This document shows, piece after piece, positions 38,349 through 46,246 of a stretch of DNA of 46,246 nucleotides. Made by a program: the position numbers and the translations under genes. Each line of letters begins with the position of its first letter. Within the stretch, counting starts at the first letter, position 1. This DNA is from an uncultured Candidatus Saccharibacteria bacterium (lineage in GTDB: Bacteria; Patescibacteriota; Saccharimonadia; Saccharimonadales; Saccharimonadaceae). Location: the NCBI GenBank assembly GCA_948435375.1, contig CAOJGQ010000007.1, positions 1 through 46,246 on the forward strand. Direction: 5' to 3'. The notes under the pieces were generated by a model. The model had not been told where the DNA came from. It saw only the letters and a list, made by a program, of their open reading frames with translations, and made no database searches.

Positions 38349-38435
38349 GAGCATCACTAACCCCCCACTAAATTCATCATCTTTCACGAAACTATTACTT
38401 AACCTTGTCCACTTTATCCCGTCCCTCCCCCGTGC

Positions 38436-38441
38436 TATAAT
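38436..38441 (+). promoter_or_regulatory. -10 box of yidC
   Basis: TATAAT ends 6 bases before ATG 38448, the same leaderless spacing as elsewhere. Confidence 0.55.
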
Positions 38442-38447
38442 AGAATT

Positions 38448-39512
38448 ATGTTTGAGTTAATTGATATGTTGATCGTCAACCCGATCGCGAACATCCTCTT
38501 TGTTATCTATGGTTTAGTGGGCGACTTTGGTCTCGCTATTATCCTTTTTGTCGTTTTGGTGAAAATCTGCTGCTGGCCGCTCATGAAGCGCCAACTCTAT
38601 CAGACCCGCCTCATGCGCAAAATTCAACCCGAGCTCGCCGAGATCAAGAAAAATTGCAACGGCAACAAACAGCTCGAGTCTCTCCAGATGATGGACCTCT
38701 ATAAGCGCAACAATATCAAACCTTTCCGCTCTCTCCTTACTACGCTCATCCAATTACCGATCTATATCGCCCTTTTCACTGCTGTCCGCGCTATGGCTAC
38801 CCCGACTCCGACCGACAATCTCGACACTCGCGCCTATCCCGTCGTCCAGGAAATGAGCCGTATTCAGGAAGTTGCCAGCCAACAATCTTCCTATCTCGAC
38901 GACCTCGGTAGCGGCGACAACTCTCGAGTTACCTCCGCCTACTATGGTTTCGAACCTTCGCTCTTTGGCGTAGTGAACCTTAACGCTCGCCCCGGCTTCG
39001 GTTCAGTTAGCGAATGTCTTATCCTCGCTTTTGCTCTGGCTGCTGCCCTAATCCAGTACTATACCATCTCCCATCAACTCCCCTCGAAGAAAACAAAGAA
39101 CTCCCGCACCTTCCGCCAGCTTATGCGCGAGGCTGCCGATGGTAAGGAGCCTGATCAAGCCGACCTCAATGCCGCCATGACCGGTCAAATGTCCAAAATC
39201 ACCCCACTCATGATGCTTGTGGTTATGCTTAGTATGCCCGGCGCTCTCGTCTTCTATTACATGATTAGTAGTCTCTTTAACAGTGCTCAGCAAAAATACA
39301 TCCTCGCAAGGCATACCGAAGACATGGAAACCACCGCCGACAAAGCTATCATTCGTGAGCTGAAGAAGATCGAAGAGGCGAAAATTATTGCCGATCCGAA
39401 GAAAAAAGCCACCAAGCGTGGCGGTAGTGATAATTCTGGTGCGAAAATCACCCATATCAAAGCTAAGAGCAAAGGTGGGCGCCTGAAGAAAGTTCATAAG
39501 AAAAGGAGTTAA
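38448..39512 (+). CDS. yidC: Membrane protein insertase YidC
   Basis: This 354-aa YidC/Oxa1/Alb3 family insertase has helices at about residues 8-30 (ANILFVIYGLVGDFGLAIILFV) and 100-120, then two or three further C-terminal helices. The cytoplasmic loop KRQLYQTRLMRKIQPELAEIKKN is the conserved coiled hairpin. The basic tail (KAKSKGGRLKKVHKKRS) probably contacts the ribosome. The large periplasmic domain of proteobacterial YidC is absent, as in other Gram-positive-type proteins. It runs directly into jag. Confidence 0.95.
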   Translation: MFELIDMLIVNPIANILFVIYGLVGDFGLAIILFVVLVKICCWPLMKRQLYQTRLMRKIQPELAEIKKNCNGNKQLESLQMMDLYKRNNIKPFRSLLTTLIQLPIYIALFTAVRAMATPTPTDNLDTRAYPVVQEMSRIQEVASQQSSYLDDLGSGDNSRVTSAYYGFEPSLFGVVNLNARPGFGSVSECLILAFALAAALIQYYTISHQLPSKKTKNSRTFRQLMREAADGKEPDQADLNAAMTGQMSKITPLMMLVVMLSMPGALVFYYMISSLFNSAQQKYILARHTEDMETTADKAIIRELKKIEEAKIIADPKKKATKRGGSDNSGAKITHIKAKSKGGRLKKVHKKRS

Positions 39513-39515
39513 TAT

Positions 39516-39980
39516 ATGAATAGAGATGAATCAATTCGTTTCGCCACAAAATATCTCGAGGATCTTTTATCCTTCTTCGGTATCAACGTCGCCGTCGACT
39601 CTACCACCGATGATGAAGTAATCCAGCTTGCCATCCCGTCCACTTCTATGAATTCACTCCTTATCGGTCGAGAGGCCAACAACCTCCGCGCTCTTCAACA
39701 TATCGTTTCGATGGCCCTCTCAAGCAAAGCCGCCGAGCTTACTCGCGTCAATGTCGACGTCGCCGATTACAAGCGCCAGCGCGCCGACCGTATTGCTGAG
39801 CAAGCTGAAGATTGGATTCGTGAAGTGCGTCAAACCGGCCATTCTAAACGTCTCAATCTCAACGCCGCTGATCGCCGCATTGTCCACAAAGTTGCTGCCG
39901 ACTATTCCGATATCGAGACTCATTCCGAGGGCGAAGGCAGGGAACGTCAACTCATCATCGAAAAGAAATCAACTAGCTAA
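39516..39980 (+). CDS. jag: Jag/KhpB RNA-binding protein (KH + R3H)
   Basis: This 154-aa protein has a KH domain around LLIGREANNLRALQHIVSMA (the GxxG loop reads GREA) and a C-terminal R3H domain with the R-x-x-x-H-like LNAADRRIVHKVAADY. It starts three bases after yidC with AAGGAG, the conserved yidC-jag pair. The N-terminal Jag domain is very short. It is probably a regulator of wall synthesis or RNA stability together with KhpA. Confidence 0.93.
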   Translation: MNRDESIRFATKYLEDLLSFFGINVAVDSTTDDEVIQLAIPSTSMNSLLIGREANNLRALQHIVSMALSSKAAELTRVNVDVADYKRQRADRIAEQAEDWIREVRQTGHSKRLNLNAADRRIVHKVAADYSDIETHSEGEGRERQLIIEKKSTS

Positions 39981-40014
39981 CTAACTAACCCAGATAACCC
40001 AATCGTAATACATT

Positions 40015-40047
40015 ATATGGACATTGTACTTACAATGTCCATATTTA
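40015..40047. terminator. Terminator-like hairpin after jag
   Basis: ATATGGACATTGTA, CT, and the exact complement TACAATGTCCATAT. A second hairpin (TACCCACA/TGTGGGTA, about 40084-40110) serves the convergent gene. Confidence 0.8.
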
Positions 40048-40122
40048 CACCCCATAAACACCATACAATTTACCCATTCTATACCCACAATGTATATACG
40101 CTGTGGGTACATTTACCATACA

Positions 40123-41904
40123 TTATTCTCCCGTCGGCGTATCTGTCTGCCCAATCACGATTACAATATCGGCTGTTCTTGGCGTAATCCCGCCCGGCAA
40201 TTCCTCGCGCCCTCGCACCTCAGTGTCATATCTCGATGCCATAGCTTCGCGCGTCAGCGACATCTCCTCGTTCATTATGTAGACGCAATATTTCGCCTCG
40301 CAACTTCCGGTCGCCGCATCACCAATCAAAGTCACTCTGAATCCGTCCGCTTCTAGGCGCTCCTGTTCTGTCCCCGCCAAACCTTGCGCACCCGTTGCAT
40401 TAAAGACCGCAATCTGTGCCCCCTCGCGCACCGCCGGATCACTACTCAACATCTGATCAACGTAAGCCTGAATCTGCGTATAGCGCCCCTCACCCTCCTG
40501 CGGGATGACGTACGAAACCCCGCCAATCGTCGCCGTCTTCACATAATATATATTATTCTCATAATCCACCAACGGCACCTGTCGAATATTATTCATATCA
40601 AATTCTTTCACAAAATTCATGCCATAGCGAATATTTTCCATACTAAAGTTCATCCGCAAATTATCACCCAAAATATTCACCAGGTTAAAGGCCTCTGCCA
40701 CTCCAATTCCATTATCGATCACCTTTTGCACAATTCCTTCGACGATTTTTTGCTGACTATTCCCGCGCGTGAAATCTCCACCTGTTGTTCCGTGCCGTGC
40801 TCGCGCCAGCCCCACTGCCTCTGCGCCCGAAAGTTGCGTCGGTTCACCAGCCCTAATCACCGTACCAGTATAATTCACATCATTTACATCTTCATCCAAG
40901 GTTACTGTAATCCCGCCCAGTGTATCCACGATTTCCACCACCGACCCCCAGTTCACATGCACATAATACTGAAAATCTAGTCCAAAAATCTCACCCACCT
41001 GCTCCATCAAAGCCTTCGCCCCCGCCTCTTCATTATTGCCGTCCTGATTATTACACCAGAAAACCTCATTCACTTTGCCTGCCGAGCAAGCTGCTCGCAC
41101 CTTTAGATCTCTCGGCAGACTAATCAGCGCCACATCCTTCGTTTCTTGATCAAAACTAATAATCATAATCGAATCTGTCAGCTGTGCCCCGTCATGTTTT
41201 TCGCCATCAAAAGACGACCCTTCCATGTCAAAACCTTCCGTCCCAAAAACCAACACATTTGTCCGCCCGTGCTCGTCCGTCTTAAACGGCTCACCTTCCG
41301 AAACCAGCGCCATGAATGCATCGAAAATCCCCGAATTTCCAGCCGTCAACCGGGAAATCAACCAATCCCCCCAAATCAGAAATACAACCAGCGCCACTAC
41401 AATTAGCCCGCCAATAATCTTCAAAACCAGCTTTAGTTTTCGGTGTTTCTGTGCTGCCTTTTTAGCCTTTTTCGCTGCTCGTTTTTCCGCTTTGCGCGTT
41501 TTGCGGTCCTTTTTTGGTTCCTCTTCTTTCACTTCGTCCGCCATCTCCTCATCTCCACCATCAGCCAATTCTTCTGCCACCTCTAGTTCATCCACCTGTT
41601 CCGTTTCGTCGATCGCCCCCAGCGCTTCCGACCAGCCGTCATCTGTCACAACTGTATTTTCAAGCGCCTCGCCAAACTCCACTTCCTCAACCGGCTGCAA
41701 AACCCCCAAATCACGATTTTTTTGCGGCACCATATCATTCATTGTTCGTATGCGCCGCCGTTGCGGTTTTACATCCATCGCTTGTCGAGGTGTGCGCCGT
41801 CCGTTCGCTCGTGTATTCATCTTTTTCGGCGTATCAGCACTACCAACACTCCGTCGACCCGACGCGCGCACTGCCAAACCATCAATACTTGTCTTCTTCT
41901 GCAT
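40123..41904 (-). CDS. LytR-CpsA-Psr (LCP) family protein, 593 aa
   Basis: This membrane-bound enzyme family transfers glycopolymers from lipid carriers to peptidoglycan. It has a long basic/acidic cytoplasmic N-terminus of about 150 residues (Lys/Ala-rich just before the membrane) and one helix (about residues 160-185). The LCP domain shows LTDSIMIISFDQET, VALISLPRDLKV, VNWGSVVEIVDTLGGI and RARHGTTGGDFTRG, and a C-terminal LytR_C-like domain contains AQIAVFNATGAQGLA. It diverges from the LexA-like gene with 42 bases between. GAGGTGG precedes the ATG. Confidence 0.93.
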   Translation of the reverse strand: MQKKTSIDGLAVRASGRRSVGSADTPKKMNTRANGRRTPRQAMDVKPQRRRIRTMNDMVPQKNRDLGVLQPVEEVEFGEALENTVVTDDGWSEALGAIDETEQVDELEVAEELADGGDEEMADEVKEEEPKKDRKTRKAEKRAAKKAKKAAQKHRKLKLVLKIIGGLIVVALVVFLIWGDWLISRLTAGNSGIFDAFMALVSEGEPFKTDEHGRTNVLVFGTEGFDMEGSSFDGEKHDGAQLTDSIMIISFDQETKDVALISLPRDLKVRAACSAGKVNEVFWCNNQDGNNEEAGAKALMEQVGEIFGLDFQYYVHVNWGSVVEIVDTLGGITVTLDEDVNDVNYTGTVIRAGEPTQLSGAEAVGLARARHGTTGGDFTRGNSQQKIVEGIVQKVIDNGIGVAEAFNLVNILGDNLRMNFSMENIRYGMNFVKEFDMNNIRQVPLVDYENNIYYVKTATIGGVSYVIPQEGEGRYTQIQAYVDQMLSSDPAVREGAQIAVFNATGAQGLAGTEQERLEADGFRVTLIGDAATGSCEAKYCVYIMNEEMSLTREAMASRYDTEVRGREELPGGITPRTADIVIVIGQTDTPTGE

Positions 41905-41946
41905 CTTTGACTTATTCCACCTCGTAAACTATACTTATTATAGCAT

Positions 41947-42279
41947 ATGAAGAATAAATTGACCAAAAAACAATCATTAATCATCGAATTCATTACCGAA
42001 TTCACCGATCGCCAAGGTGTTTCACCGTCTTATCGCGAGATTGGCACCGCGCTCGGTCTTAGTTCAGTTTCGGCTGTGGCTGAACATATCGATAACCTCG
42101 TCGCCAAAGGCGCTTTGAAAAAAGTCCCTGGCGCTGCTCGCTCACTCGAAGTTGTGGACACTTCTTATCCCGAAACTACCGAACTCTTCAAATTCCGCCT
42201 TTCGAGTGCCGAAGGCGACGAACGTGAAATCCTCGAAGCCGCTGCCAGAATCCTTGGCCTTGAGCTTGACGATAAATAG
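41947..42279 (+). CDS. LexA-type DNA-binding domain protein without peptidase
   Basis: The first 65 residues (LTKKQSLIIEFITEFTDRQG, SPSYREIGTALGLSSVSAVA, HIDNLVAKGALKKVPGAARS) match the LexA winged-helix DNA-binding domain. After it comes a short acidic tail of about 40 residues and no S24 Ser-Lys peptidase domain, so it cannot undergo RecA-triggered self-cleavage. The frame ends at a clean stop with no peptidase remnant downstream. TATTAT lies 5 bases before the ATG, so it is likely leaderless. Its targets and inducer are unknown. Confidence 0.88.
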   Translation: MKNKLTKKQSLIIEFITEFTDRQGVSPSYREIGTALGLSSVSAVAEHIDNLVAKGALKKVPGAARSLEVVDTSYPETTELFKFRLSSAEGDEREILEAAARILGLELDDK

Positions 42280-42291
42280 TTAAGTCAGTAA

Positions 42292-43512
42292 CTATCTACC
42301 AATCTCGGCTTTTTGGTCCTTTTTGCCGTCCGTCAGCACTTGTTTTGTAAAATATGCCAGCAAGAACACTTCAACCAGTGCTAGAAGATGATAGTCGAAC
42401 CACCCTCCCGTCGTTCCTGCGAACGACATATAAGTAATCACGGCGCAAATATTAATAAATAGAATAATCGTGCCATGCTTGCGATAAACTAAATAATACA
42501 ATACTCCTAAAATTTCCGCCACGAAGAGATAACGTTCATGCATTGATGGCAAGAAAAAGGTCATCACTATTGCAAATAGCAGTACCAACTCTAAAATTTT
42601 CTCGTTATCGAGAGTGATTTTATTATGCAAAATCACCCACAAAATTAGTGCGCAAACCGCCACTGTAAGACCAATCCCAAACAAGCTGAAATAATACGCA
42701 TCACCACCCAGAATCTGGAAAAAGTTCACAAAATTCAAAGTTAAATAGCCCGCATAGGTCTGCGTCTGCTTGAAATATACCAGAAAACAATCTAGTAGCG
42801 GATAACCCGCCAGAATCGCCGGCAAACACAAAACTAGGTGAGTTAAAGGAATCAACAAAAAGTTAAAAATCGAAAATTTCCGTTTCACGAGATAAACAAC
42901 TAGAAAAATCGGCAAAATAAAGATAAATTGCAGTTTGAAAGCAAAAGCCGCTCCTAGCATTATGAAAGATAGGGAATAGCGCTCTCGTAGTAAAAATGTA
43001 ATTGCCAAAATACAAAAACTCGCATAAATCGAATCACATTGCCCCCAATAAGCCCCGTTCAAAATCACTTGTGGCAAAAACAGCGTCACCACATAGGCAA
43101 TACTTGCAAAAAATTTCTTATCCTTTTTCGCAACCGTATATACTAGAAAAGCCGCCGCACCTGCCAGCACTAAATCAAAAATCACTGACACCAGCTTGAT
43201 TGAATATAACGAGTCCATCGGCAAGTAAGTCAAAAATGCCAAAACCGTCATATACGGAGCATTATAATCCCCCGGAAAGTCCGCTAGCGCCGCAAAACCA
43301 CCACCCTCTTGCAAAGTCCGAAACCATCCCAACAAAAAATCCGTAAAATCAATCGACTGAAAACTCCGCAACTTCCAACGCACCATCATCGCTATCACAG
43401 TCAACACTACCAAAACAATCGCACGATAATGCTTTAATAAAAAATCCACCACAATATTTTCATATTTGCGAACTTGCTCACTAGCCTTTCGCATACTTTC
43501 CCGCATACTCAT
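42292..43512 (-). CDS. GT-C fold polyprenol-linked glycosyltransferase (mannosyltransferase-like)
   Basis: This protein of about 406 aa has at least ten membrane helices. Diagnostic motifs are GAYWGQCDSIYASF in an early loop, AAFAFKLQFIFILP and PSMHERYLFV, as in the DUF2029/PIG-M-like GT-C transferases that use polyprenyl-phosphate sugars. ATG 43512 is preferred over upstream in-frame codons because GGGG lies before it and TATAAAT further up. It faces the LexA-like gene tail to tail. A role in decorating envelope glycopolymers or proteins fits the adjacent LCP gene. Confidence 0.85.
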   Translation of the reverse strand: MSMRESMRKASEQVRKYENIVVDFLLKHYRAIVLVVLTVIAMMVRWKLRSFQSIDFTDFLLGWFRTLQEGGGFAALADFPGDYNAPYMTVLAFLTYLPMDSLYSIKLVSVIFDLVLAGAAAFLVYTVAKKDKKFFASIAYVVTLFLPQVILNGAYWGQCDSIYASFCILAITFLLRERYSLSFIMLGAAFAFKLQFIFILPIFLVVYLVKRKFSIFNFLLIPLTHLVLCLPAILAGYPLLDCFLVYFKQTQTYAGYLTLNFVNFFQILGGDAYYFSLFGIGLTVAVCALILWVILHNKITLDNEKILELVLLFAIVMTFFLPSMHERYLFVAEILGVLYYLVYRKHGTIILFINICAVITYMSFAGTTGGWFDYHLLALVEVFLLAYFTKQVLTDGKKDQKAEIGR

Positions 43513-43661
43513 AACTACCCCATTTATACCAAAAATCGTCCGCTCCGACAACCCCAATTCTAACCATAAACAAATTACTTAACATAATTAAAAATCTGGC
43601 AAATTTTCCCTTGTTATTCATGATTTGTTGTGCTAAACTCGGTTTAAGAAAGGTAAATAAT

Positions 43662-44243
43662 ATGAACACAAACAACCAAAAGCGTGCCCATCGCACACCT
43701 GTTTATCGTCGCCCAGCCGTTATTATAACGTTTATCGCCATCCTGATAATTGTTGCTTCTATTGTCCTTATTATTTTTATGAATCTCGATCACCCCGAGA
43801 CAAACAATACAGACCAAACTGCCGATAACTCTTCCTCTGCTACTTCCTCCAACAGAACAACCTCTTCCACCTCCACTTCCGCTCCTGAAGATGATGGCTG
43901 GGAGAGCAAAGCTCCACAGTACGAAGGTGAAAACGTTAATACTAACCATGAGTTATCTGGTACAATTTTGCGCAAAGAAGCTGACTCTAACGCTCGCACC
44001 CTCACGGTTTATGCGATGATTGATCAATATTTTAACGAACCCGGCTCTTGCATTTTCTTGCTTAAAAAAGCCGATAACGTCGTCTATCGCACCGAAGTCA
44101 AAGCCGAAGCCGACATCACAACCTCTATCTGTGACCCTATTACTATCTCTACTTCCCAAATTGACCCTGGCACCTACGAAATCGAAATCCAACTTTCTGG
44201 CAATAATAAAACTGGCATTATCAAAGAGGAGGTAGAACTATGA
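43662..44243 (+). CDS. Single-pass secreted/anchored protein with Ser/Thr-rich stalk
   Basis: This 193-aa protein has a basic N-terminus, one helix (about residues 20-42, VIITFIAILIIVASIVLIIF), a Ser/Thr/Asn-rich stalk (about 50-80) and an extracellular domain with two Cys and beta pattern. ATG 43662 is chosen for AAGAAAGG ahead of it. Its stop overlaps the next start (ATGA), so it is coupled to the lectin gene. It may be a partner or anchor of that surface protein; no family recognised. Confidence 0.82.
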   Translation: MNTNNQKRAHRTPVYRRPAVIITFIAILIIVASIVLIIFMNLDHPETNNTDQTADNSSSATSSNRTTSSTSTSAPEDDGWESKAPQYEGENVNTNHELSGTILRKEADSNARTLTVYAMIDQYFNEPGSCIFLLKKADNVVYRTEVKAEADITTSICDPITISTSQIDPGTYEIEIQLSGNNKTGIIKEEVEL

Positions 44244-46246
44244 ATTTCCGACAATATATAAAATATCGCAACCCGCTCGTTATCGTTTTTGTTTTCTGCG
44301 CGGCCGCTGTATTCACTTTTCTTGGCATCAAAAACCTCACCCGTTCTTCTGCCGCCTCCACCGCTGGTTTCAACCCAGGGAATATCATTAGCGATGCTAC
44401 CATGAGTAATTATAACTCCATGTCTAAAGACGATATTCAACGCTTCCTCTCCTCAAAAAACCCTTGCGACAACCGCAACCGCAAACAATTTGAAAGCCTC
44501 AGCGCTAGTCAACCTAATTTAAAATGGCATTGGGAAAACAATCATTTTGTTTGTCTCTCCGAAGAGCGTTTTGGCGACGGCCCAAACGATATTGGCTCTG
44601 GCCAAACTGCCGCCGAAATCATCTATAATGCCGCTCAAGAAAATCGTATCAACCCCCAAGTCCTCATTGTTCTGCTTCAAAAAGAAACCGGCCTCATCAC
44701 TGACAAAATCCCTAATAGTGGGGACTATCGCAAAGCCGCTGGTTATGGTTGCCCAGACACCGCAGCTTGTGACTCTAAATACTACGGCTTCAAGAACCAA
44801 GTCAACAACGCTGCTTGGCAATTCCGCCATAACCTTGACCACGATTCTAGATATTACCCTTCTGGCAAAACTACTTTCGTTAAATATCACCCCAACGCCA
44901 GCTGTGGTGGCACAAACGTCTACATCGAAAACCGTGCCACTGGTGCGCTCTATCAGTACACTCCTTACCAGCCTAATTCCCAAGCTCTAGGCGCCGGCTA
45001 TGGCACTGGCAATAACTGTAGTTCATATGGCAACCGCAATTTCTACCTATATTTCAATGACTGGTTTGGCAGTACTCAAATCTCAATTGACGGTTCTGTT
45101 ATCACAGTGCCAGACGGTGTTTATGCCATTCAAAGTAAAGTCGGCAGTGGCAAACGCGTCCTCGACACTGCAGGTGGTCACAAAGACAACGGCACCAATA
45201 TCCAAATTTGGGATAATTATGGCAACGATAATCAAAAATGGCAGTTTACACGCACCAGCTCCGGCTATTACAATATTATGAATCTTGATTCTAAAAAGTA
45301 TCTAGACCTGAACGGGGCTGTCGCTGAATCGGGTCGCAACATCCATCTTTGGGAAAAGTCCGGTTCTTGTGCGCAGGAATGGCGTCTGATTCAAACCCGT
45401 GACGGCTACATTACTTTCGAATCCGCCTGCATGTCGGGAATGGTGGCTGACGTGGCCGAAGGGAAAGATGCTAACGGAGCCAACGTCGGTCTTTGGCTTG
45501 CGCACAACGGCGATTCCCAAAAGTTCAGCCTCATCTTTGGCCGCACGCTTAATGATGGTCTCTACACTATTAATACCAACCTTAGCTCTTCGAAAGTTCT
45601 GGATGTAAGTGGCGGCTCCAACACTAACGGCACCAATATCGCCCTTTGGGATAAACACGGCGAAGGTTCACAGCGCTGGTACATCTCATATAACGCTAAC
45701 GGTGACTATTATACTCTCCGCAATCCTATCACTGGCAAATATCTCGATGTAAACCGTGCCGAAGCTAAACCTGGCACTAATGTCCAGCTCTGGGCCGGTT
45801 CCGGCTCTTGCGCCCAAAGATGGAAATTCTACAAAAACTCCGACGGTTCTTACAGCATGCTTTCGACCTGTTCACTCGGTTATGCCGCTGATGTTGAAGA
45901 CGGTAAGACTACTAACGGCGCTAACGTTCTAGTTTGGCCATATAGTGGCAGCAACAATCAAAAATGGCAGTTTACTGCCGTCCCACAGCTCGTGCGCAAC
46001 AACACCTACGTCATTAATCCCAAACTCACCCATATCAAAGCTATGGACATCACCGGTGGCTTCACGGGCAACGGCACTAACGTCGAAATCTGGACGAAAC
46101 ATGGCGACATTGCTGCCCAGCAGTGGAAAGTTGTTTATCATCCCGACACCGACGTCTATACTTTGCAGAATCCTCAGTCTGGAAAATACCTTGATCTGAG
46201 CGGAGCTATTGCTACGAATGGTAGGAACATTCATATGTGGAGTAGC
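44240..46246 (+). CDS. Surface protein: lysozyme-like domain plus ricin-type lectin repeats (3' end missing)
   Basis: An open frame of 669 codons runs off the window edge. It has an N-terminal helix (about residues 12-30, LVIVFVFCAAAVFTFLGI). A domain around NRINPQVLIVLLQKETGLIT resembles lytic transglycosylase/glucosaminidase-like folds found in surface proteins. From about residue 290 on there are repeated beta-trefoil units with NGTNIQIWDNYG, NQKWQF, KYLDLNG and QRWYIS, the QxW pattern of RICIN lectin domains. At least two trefoils are present. GGAGG lies nine bases before the ATG. It is probably used to bind glycans of a host or neighbour. Confidence 0.88.
   Translation, partial: MNFRQYIKYRNPLVIVFVFCAAAVFTFLGIKNLTRSSAASTAGFNPGNIISDATMSNYNSMSKDDIQRFLSSKNPCDNRNRKQFESLSASQPNLKWHWENNHFVCLSEERFGDGPNDIGSGQTAAEIIYNAAQENRINPQVLIVLLQKETGLITDKIPNSGDYRKAAGYGCPDTAACDSKYYGFKNQVNNAAWQFRHNLDHDSRYYPSGKTTFVKYHPNASCGGTNVYIENRATGALYQYTPYQPNSQALGAGYGTGNNCSSYGNRNFYLYFNDWFGSTQISIDGSVITVPDGVYAIQSKVGSGKRVLDTAGGHKDNGTNIQIWDNYGNDNQKWQFTRTSSGYYNIMNLDSKKYLDLNGAVAESGRNIHLWEKSGSCAQEWRLIQTRDGYITFESACMSGMVADVAEGKDANGANVGLWLAHNGDSQKFSLIFGRTLNDGLYTINTNLSSSKVLDVSGGSNTNGTNIALWDKHGEGSQRWYISYNANGDYYTLRNPITGKYLDVNRAEAKPGTNVQLWAGSGSCAQRWKFYKNSDGSYSMLSTCSLGYAADVEDGKTTNGANVLVWPYSGSNNQKWQFTAVPQLVRNNTYVINPKLTHIKAMDITGGFTGNGTNVEIWTKHGDIAAQQWKVVYHPDTDVYTLQNPQSGKYLDLSGAIATNGRNIHMWSS

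Noticed and set aside
44174-45658. Minus-strand frames across the lectin gene
   Set aside because: They are shadows of a continuous 669-codon plus-strand frame with recognisable ricin-type repeats.

Overview
The window reads as a chromosomal segment of a Candidate Phyla Radiation bacterium, most likely Candidatus Saccharibacteria (TM7). This is inferred from gene content and gene order: a compact type IV secretion (T4SS) locus with tandem small two-helix pilins, PrgI, split VirB4 and a VirB6-like giant, placed beside recF-dnaN-dnaA-rpmH-rnpA-yidC-jag, with a MurE lacking the usual N-terminal domain. No database search was possible. TAG, TAA and TGA all serve as stops in ordinary genes here, and no Gly-reading of TGA is needed.

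Layout. 1-3.6 kb: an unknown 616-aa protein, then an AAA/DUF4143 ATPase enclosed by identical 50-bp direct repeats, then a DUF2726 fragment. 4.1-8.3 kb: tRNA-Arg, a C-terminally truncated Mur ligase facing MurE, a HAD phosphatase and a C26-type amidotransferase. 8.3-10.6 kb: CIRCE-controlled groES and groEL, separated by a large rod-like inverted repeat. 10.6-19.3 kb is an accessory zone. It holds a 24-aa peptide gene, two P-loop kinases, small membrane proteins, ComF, Hsp20, tRNA-Ser, tRNA-Leu and tRNA-Pro, two small genes broken only by TAG codons next to tRNA-Ser, and six of the seven variable lectin-like cassettes (the seventh is at 3.7 kb). 19.3-33.6 kb: the T4SS locus (four pilins on the minus strand; VirB6-like, PrgI, TraC/VirB4-N, VirB4, a large membrane protein, a bifunctional peptidoglycan hydrolase and a PEGA protein on the plus strand). 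33.6-40 kb: the replication and RNA-processing core with two DnaA-box regions. 40-46.2 kb: an LCP cell-wall ligase, a LexA-like DNA-binding domain without protease, a GT-C glycosyltransferase, and a two-gene surface operon ending in a partial ricin-type lectin.

The most unusual signal is a family of seven dispersed cassettes of about 200 bp. Each starts with a shared CTATATATCTAACTCGTGG block and ends in a GGCTTTACGG block. They encode a C-type-lectin/FISUMP-like segment (consensus LTRGG, W-S-x-x-A-Y-P, RWYGFTV) and have no ribosome-binding site. In the three closest copies the differences fall almost entirely at first and second positions of codons reducible to AAC/AAT-like templates. That is the mark of adenine-specific mutagenesis by a diversity-generating retroelement, yet no reverse transcriptase or host gene body is present here. 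Other strong signals are the TAG-only interrupted genes beside a duplicated tRNA-Ser 3' end, and an AGGGAA motif that sits on the plus strand almost exclusively, regardless of gene direction.

Expression style. Many genes have a TATAAT box only 5-10 bases before the start codon, so their mRNAs are probably leaderless. A second class (7583, 10727, 11928, 18116) has full -35/-10 promoters, an AGGGGG ribosome-binding site and usually a terminator touching the stop codon.
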